Below, piece by piece: positions 4,709 to 7,835 of a stretch of DNA of 7,835 nucleotides. A program made the position numbers and the translations under genes. Position 1 is the first letter of the stretch; every line of letters begins with the position of its first letter. A model generated the notes under the pieces. That model did not search any database and was not told the origin of the DNA. It saw only the letters and a list, made by a program, of their open reading frames with translations. Source of the stretch: Ilumatobacter sp. (GTDB taxonomy: Bacteria > Actinomycetota > Acidimicrobiia > Acidimicrobiales > Ilumatobacteraceae); contig JAJCXU010000478.1 in assembly GCA_029263275.1 (NCBI GenBank), positions 1 through 7,835 on the forward strand, given 5' to 3'.

Positions 4709-6612
4709 CTCGATTCGTGATCATCGTGGTCGATACCAACCGCGCCGATGGCGACGACCTTGCACGCGAGTTGCGTGAACTATTGACCGGATCAGCGGAC
4801 GTGGACGTGGTGACTGACGTCGAGACCGCACAGCAACACGCAGAGGTGATCGAAGCGCAGGGTGGGCTCATCCCGGTCACGTTCGTCGACGTCGATCTGG
4901 CCGATCGCCTGAGTGCGAACGTCATCAGGCTCCACGATGCCCCAGCGCTCAGCCGGACGAAGAACGTCGTGGTCACCTCCAAGGCCTCGCTGCGCGGGGC
5001 AGACGCCGCACTCCAACGCGGGGCGGTCCACGGCATGATCACCCGTCCATGGAGTCGGGAAGGTCTCCGTGCGCAACTCGTGGCAAACCTGGCCGCGTTC
5101 ATGATCGAACACGCTCGCGACCAGCTTGACGACTTCGGTGAGCTGCTCGACGCCGATACCCGCGACCGGGCCAGAACGCGGATCTTGCAGCAGCGCGCTG
5201 CCACTCGGCACCGGCCGACATCAACGCCACTGCTGCTCGACAGTTCGATCACCGACACCGAGATCGAGGCGCGGATGGTCGAGTTGTTCGACCGTGCGCT
5301 CGGCCATCCTCCACGAATTCGGGTAGCGCCGGGCACGACCTTGATCGAAGCGGGTGAAGATGTCGGCGGCATCTATGTCGTGCTCGATGGGATCGTCCGG
5401 CTCAGCACTCGCACAGACGGTGGCGAACACATCCTCCACGAGCGATCCACTGGGGCGATCATCGGCCTGCTTTCGCTTGCGAGTCATCGGCGAGCGATGC
5501 TGCAGTGTCGGGCGGTGACCGAGGTGCGGGCGGTGCCGATCACGCTCGATCAGCTCGCTGAAGCGCTCGGCGCGGAACCCGAACTGGCCAGCCTGCTCAC
5601 TCGTGTGCTCGTCAGCTCGCTCGCTCGACGACTGCGCCGATCAGACGAGTTGCAGATGGAACTCGATCAGAGCCTTGCGGCCTTGTCGGAGGCGCGCGCT
5701 CAGCTCGTTGCCTCGGCGCGCTTTGCTGCACTGGGGGAGATGGCCGCCGGGATGGCCCACGAGTTGAACAACCCGACCGCCGCGATCATTCGGGCGACTC
5801 AGCATCTTGTCGACGATGTCGCTGCGGTCGTCGCCGACGACGGTGTACGCGAGCACATGAAGGAGCAGATCGACGCCACGCCGATGTCGACGTCGACGCT
5901 GCGCGCCCTTCGACGCGATTTGACGGATTCGCTCGCCGACCGGGTGCTCGCCGACCGGTTGATCGACATCGGTTACACATCCTTGGACGAGGCCCGGGTG
6001 GCAGCATCGATGGACGACGCCCAACTGACGCAGCTCGAACAGGCCGCTCGTCTGGGTCGTTCGTTGCAGGTCATCACCGGAGCGGCGGAGCATGTCCAAT
6101 CCCTCGTGGGAAGCTTGCGGGCCTATTCCCGAGGCGAGGACGGCCAGAATGCAATGGCGGACGATGTCGATGTCGTCGCAGGTGTCGATGACGCGCTCCG
6201 GCTGCTCTCCCACCGGATGGGTGAGGTCGACCTGCACCGCGAGGTCGAACCGGTCGCTGGTGTGACCGCCCGGCCAGGAGAGCTCCAGCAGGTCTGGACC
6301 AACGTGTTGACCAACGCGCTCGATGCGATGCACGGTCGTGGCCGCCTCAGCGTCGTCGTCGGTCCGGTCGGGACCGACCGCGTGGCCGTGCGTGTGATCG
6401 ATGATGGCCAAGGCATCCCGCCAGAGCTGTGCGAGCGCATCTTCGAGCCGCGTTTCACCACCAAAGGCACGCGCGTGGAGTTCGGACTCGGGTTGGGTCT
6501 GTCGATCAGCCGACAGATCGTTGAGGACCATGGTGGTTCGATACGCGTCGACAGCGCACCCGGTCGCACAGAATTCACCGTCGAACTACCAACAGGAGAA
6601 CGCCATGAATGA
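4705..6612 (+). CDS. Soluble hybrid histidine kinase: pseudo-receiver, CNB-like domain, HisKA, HATPase
   Basis: This is a sensor kinase that should autophosphorylate on His352 and probably passes phosphate to the adjacent response regulator. The reading frame is open far upstream, but the GTG at 4705 starts exactly at a receiver-like N terminus and overlaps the transporter stop, giving 635 residues. Domains: receiver-like (about 3-135), with possible phospho-acceptor Asp62 (FVDVD), Thr91, and Arg114-Pro-Trp in place of Lys-Pro-Trp; cyclic-nucleotide-binding-like (about 200-310; VAPGTTLIEAGEDVGGIYVV, 207-226); a coiled linker (312-338); HisKA with H-box AHELNNP (351-357); a helical insertion of about 80 residues; the second HisKA helix (about 451-478); and HATPase (520-633), with N-box NVLTNALDAM (533-542), G1 DDGQGI (566-571), F-box FEPRFTTK (580-587) and G2 GLGLGLS (594-600). 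All catalytic kinase boxes are intact. There is no signal peptide or membrane helix, so it is cytosolic. CNB-plus-HisKA kinases with HELNNP boxes are a known bacterial group; the added N-terminal receiver is the less usual part. The phosphate-binding cassette of the CNB domain is non-canonical, so its ligand is uncertain. Confidence 0.94.
   Translation: MTRFVIIVVDTNRADGDDLARELRELLTGSADVDVVTDVETAQQHAEVIEAQGGLIPVTFVDVDLADRLSANVIRLHDAPALSRTKNVVVTSKASLRGADAALQRGAVHGMITRPWSREGLRAQLVANLAAFMIEHARDQLDDFGELLDADTRDRARTRILQQRAATRHRPTSTPLLLDSSITDTEIEARMVELFDRALGHPPRIRVAPGTTLIEAGEDVGGIYVVLDGIVRLSTRTDGGEHILHERSTGAIIGLLSLASHRRAMLQCRAVTEVRAVPITLDQLAEALGAEPELASLLTRVLVSSLARRLRRSDELQMELDQSLAALSEARAQLVASARFAALGEMAAGMAHELNNPTAAIIRATQHLVDDVAAVVADDGVREHMKEQIDATPMSTSTLRALRRDLTDSLADRVLADRLIDIGYTSLDEARVAASMDDAQLTQLEQAARLGRSLQVITGAAEHVQSLVGSLRAYSRGEDGQNAMADDVDVVAGVDDALRLLSHRMGEVDLHREVEPVAGVTARPGELQQVWTNVLTNALDAMHGRGRLSVVVGPVGTDRVAVRVIDDGQGIPPELCERIFEPRFTTKGTRVEFGLGLGLSISRQIVEDHGGSIRVDSAPGRTEFTVELPTGERHE
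5932..5961 (+). repeat. Tandem 15-bp duplication inside the kinase gene
   Basis: Two adjacent 15-nt units (5932-5946 and 5947-5961) differ at one base. They are in frame and encode LADRV followed by LADRL (kinase residues 410-419), in the helical insertion between the two HisKA helices. It could be a local slippage duplication or ordinary amphipathic-helix repetition. Confidence 0.6.
6594..6598 (+). promoter_or_regulatory. Ribosome binding site of the response regulator gene
   Basis: AGGAG lies inside the last codons of the kinase gene, 6 nt before the ATG at 6605. This ideal spacing fixes the regulator start although the reading frame is open further upstream. A strong site of its own suggests the regulator may be made in excess of the kinase. 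Confidence 0.8.
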
Positions 6613-7096
6613 ACTGGTCATCGTCGTGGTAGAGGACGACCCTGACGTACGAGCCGCGATCGTGCGCGATCTCGACTCGTTTGCTGACGGCATCCGTATC
6701 GATCAGGCAGACACCGTCGACGATGCCCGTCGAGCCATGGCCGAGGCCGACGCCGACGGCGATCGCGTCGGACTGATTCTCGCCGACCACCGCCTGCCGG
6801 GTGAGAGCGGCGTCGATCTCCTCGTGTCGATCAACGCTGATCCGGAGCTCCGCACTATCCGCACCGTCTTGATCACCGGCCAGGCCGGGCACGAAGACAC
6901 GATTCGTGCGATCAACGAGGCCGGGCTCGACTGGTATTTCGCAAAGCCGTGGGATCCCGACGAACTCGTTTCCGTCGTCAAACAGCAGTTGACCACGTTC
7001 GTCATCGAGGCAGAGCTCGACCTGCTGCGGTTCGTACGCGTGCTCGACGGCCCTCGTCTCCTCGAACAGTACGCGCGCCACACACGTCCCGACTGA
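6605..7096 (+). CDS. Single-domain (CheY-like) response regulator
   Basis: This is a phospho-receiver protein, the likely partner of the kinase whose 3' end it overlaps by 8 nt. It has 163 residues. The receiver spans about 3-130: acidic pocket Glu10-Asp11-Asp12, phospho-acceptor Asp61 in LADHRLPGESG (59-69), Thr91 in LITG, and Lys114-Pro-Trp. All residues needed for phosphorylation are present. The remaining 33 or so residues (FVIEAELDLLRFVRVLDG...) look like one or two helices and contain no DNA-binding, GGDEF, EAL or HD-GYP domain. Output must therefore be by protein contact, by relay to another protein, or by acting as a phosphate sink. The KPW form of the switch loop is common in receivers of the RpfG-type group, but no such output is attached. 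The sequence is clearly related to the N-terminal receiver of the kinase and ends in the same F-(V/M)-I-E helix. A strong Shine-Dalgarno sequence supports the ATG at 6605. Confidence 0.95.
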   Translation: MNELVIVVVEDDPDVRAAIVRDLDSFADGIRIDQADTVDDARRAMAEADADGDRVGLILADHRLPGESGVDLLVSINADPELRTIRTVLITGQAGHEDTIRAINEAGLDWYFAKPWDPDELVSVVKQQLTTFVIEAELDLLRFVRVLDGPRLLEQYARHTRPD

Positions 7097-7129
7097 CGCT
7101 TGCGACTGTAGACGCGAACTCTCAGTCGG
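7089..7129. terminator. Inverted repeat spanning the convergent stop codons of regulator and amidase genes
   Basis: CCGACTGA (7089-7096) is perfectly complementary to TCAGTCGG (7122-7129), with 25 nt between. Each arm contains the last Asp codon and the TGA stop of one gene. The only spacer between the two convergent genes is 7097-7121. The arms could form a symmetric hairpin acting in both directions, but the loop is long and no U-tract is present. It may equally be chance: two proteins that both end Asp-TGA. Confidence 0.25.
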
Positions 7130-7835
7130 TGACGAGCGGCGGCGGCGTGAAGTGCTGGCCGAGGACCGAGGAGATCTCCTCACCCATGCTGAGGATCTTG
7201 TGATCTGACCACTTCGGACCGATCAGCTGCATGCCGACGGGGAGACCATCGGCGGTGTGCCCGATAGGGATGGCAACCGACGGCAGGTGGGGCATCGTCG
7301 CGAGACCCGCCCAGAACAGGATGCCTCGGTATGGCGCATCGGACCCGTTCACGCTCAACGTGCGCTTACCGTAGGGGCGCTCGGTGTCGTGCGGGAATGC
7401 GGCGACTGGTTGGATCGGCGCAATCATCACGTCGATGTTCTTGAACACGTCGGCCCATGCGCGTTGTGCATGCGCTCGCCGTTCGTTCGCTGCCAGCCAA
7501 TCTCGATGCGAGAGCGCGGAGTCGCGGGCGAACATGACGGCGTCGTCGTCGATCTGTTCGGCGCTCCCGCCGGCCTTCGCAACGAGCCGATCCCACATGT
7601 TGCTGGGGACGCCAGGTGACAGCGTGGCGTTGAGCAGCCGCATGTAGTTGCGGTGCAGATCGGAGGATGCGATCGCGGGCCGGATCTCGTTGTCGACCTG
7701 CGCGCCCTCCTCGCTCAGGCGGCGGGCGGCGCCTTCGATCAGATCCTTCACTCCGTTGTCGACCGGTGCCATCACATCGTCTGACCACACCCCGATCCGG
7801 AGGTTCGCGATGTCGGGCTGCTGTTCGAATCGCGG
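7122..7835 (-). CDS. Amidase-signature family protein, C-terminal part (N terminus outside window)
   Basis: This belongs to the amidase signature family (indoleacetamide hydrolase, GatA and fatty-acid-amide-hydrolase relatives), which hydrolyses carboxamides with a Ser-cisSer-Lys triad. The frame is open to the window edge and gives 237 codons, so the catalytic triad and Gly/Ser-rich signature lie beyond base 7835. The visible part fits the family C terminus. It has LRIGVWSDD near the window edge, then a helix with VDNGVKDLIEGAARRL, a middle region DVMIAPIQPVAAFPHD, and the hallmark LPSVAIPIG followed by GLPVGMQLIGPKWSDHKIL near the end. It stops with TGA (complement of 7122-7124) at the usual place after that motif, so the C terminus is complete. 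GatA itself is unlikely: there is no GatB or GatC near, and the APIQPVAAFPHDTERPYG segment resembles stand-alone amidases. The substrate is unknown. It is convergent with the regulator gene and probably functionally unrelated to it. Confidence 0.92.
   Translation of the reverse strand, partial: PRFEQQPDIANLRIGVWSDDVMAPVDNGVKDLIEGAARRLSEEGAQVDNEIRPAIASSDLHRNYMRLLNATLSPGVPSNMWDRLVAKAGGSAEQIDDDAVMFARDSALSHRDWLAANERRAHAQRAWADVFKNIDVMIAPIQPVAAFPHDTERPYGKRTLSVNGSDAPYRGILFWAGLATMPHLPSVAIPIGHTADGLPVGMQLIGPKWSDHKILSMGEEISSVLGQHFTPPPLVTD

Noticed and set aside
5641..6531. 296-codon open frame on the minus strand opposite the kinase
   Set aside because: The plus-strand protein has all kinase motifs. 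The opposing frame has low-complexity composition without recognisable motifs and is explained by GC-rich codon bias.
7122..7835. GatA subunit of the tRNA amidotransferase
   Set aside because: No gatB or gatC is adjacent, and the visible C-terminal segment resembles stand-alone amidases. The triad region is outside the window, so this is not absolute.
1..7835. Mobile elements, CRISPR arrays, tRNA/rRNA genes, phage or defence genes
   Set aside because: No transposase, integrase, regularly spaced repeats, tRNA-like cloverleaf or rRNA sequence was recognised. Apart from short gaps, the window is filled by conserved metabolic, transport and signalling genes.

Overview
This window is GC-rich chromosomal DNA. 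It is packed with genes on both strands and uses GTG/ATG starts. No RNA genes, insertion sequences or CRISPR arrays are visible. The gene content (a P450, a Gly/Lys-type phosphofructokinase, a soluble CNB-type histidine kinase, an amidase) and the possible leaderless starts fit a high-GC actinobacterium. Acidimicrobiia-like bacteria are my best guess, inferred from style and not from any alignment.

Layout, left to right. Bases 2-211 (+) encode the C-terminal tail of a cytochrome P450, including the haem-cysteine loop. A SulP-family anion transporter with a C-terminal STAS domain follows at 309-2033 (+). It converges on a 6-phosphofructokinase gene at 2069-3187 (-), and the 35-bp gap between them holds a compact GC hairpin. 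The phosphofructokinase gene is divergent from a DASS/SLC13-family anion transporter (3272-4708, +). In the 84-bp gap between them, each start codon is preceded by a TANNNT -10-like hexamer at only 6-7 nt, as expected for leaderless transcripts.

The DASS gene is the first of a three-gene translationally coupled unit. Its stop overlaps the GTG start of a soluble hybrid histidine kinase (4705-6612, +). That gene in turn overlaps by 8 nt the ATG of a single-domain response regulator (6605-7096, +), which has a good Shine-Dalgarno sequence. The kinase architecture is degenerate receiver, cyclic-nucleotide-binding-like domain, HisKA with a long helical insertion, then HATPase. Its N-terminal receiver aligns almost without gaps to the stand-alone regulator next door but has lost key catalytic residues, which suggests a duplicated receiver that became a pseudo-receiver. 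The C-terminal 237 residues of an amidase-signature protein (7122-7835, -) close the window, convergent on the regulator gene.

Functional reading: the most notable unit is the transporter-kinase-regulator operon, a candidate transport-linked signalling system. The kinase has no membrane segment, so any signal must come from the cytoplasm, through the CNB-like domain, the pseudo-receiver or contact with the transporter. The substrate of neither transporter can be read from sequence. The phosphofructokinase, P450 and amidase look like ordinary metabolic genes with no visible link to this unit.
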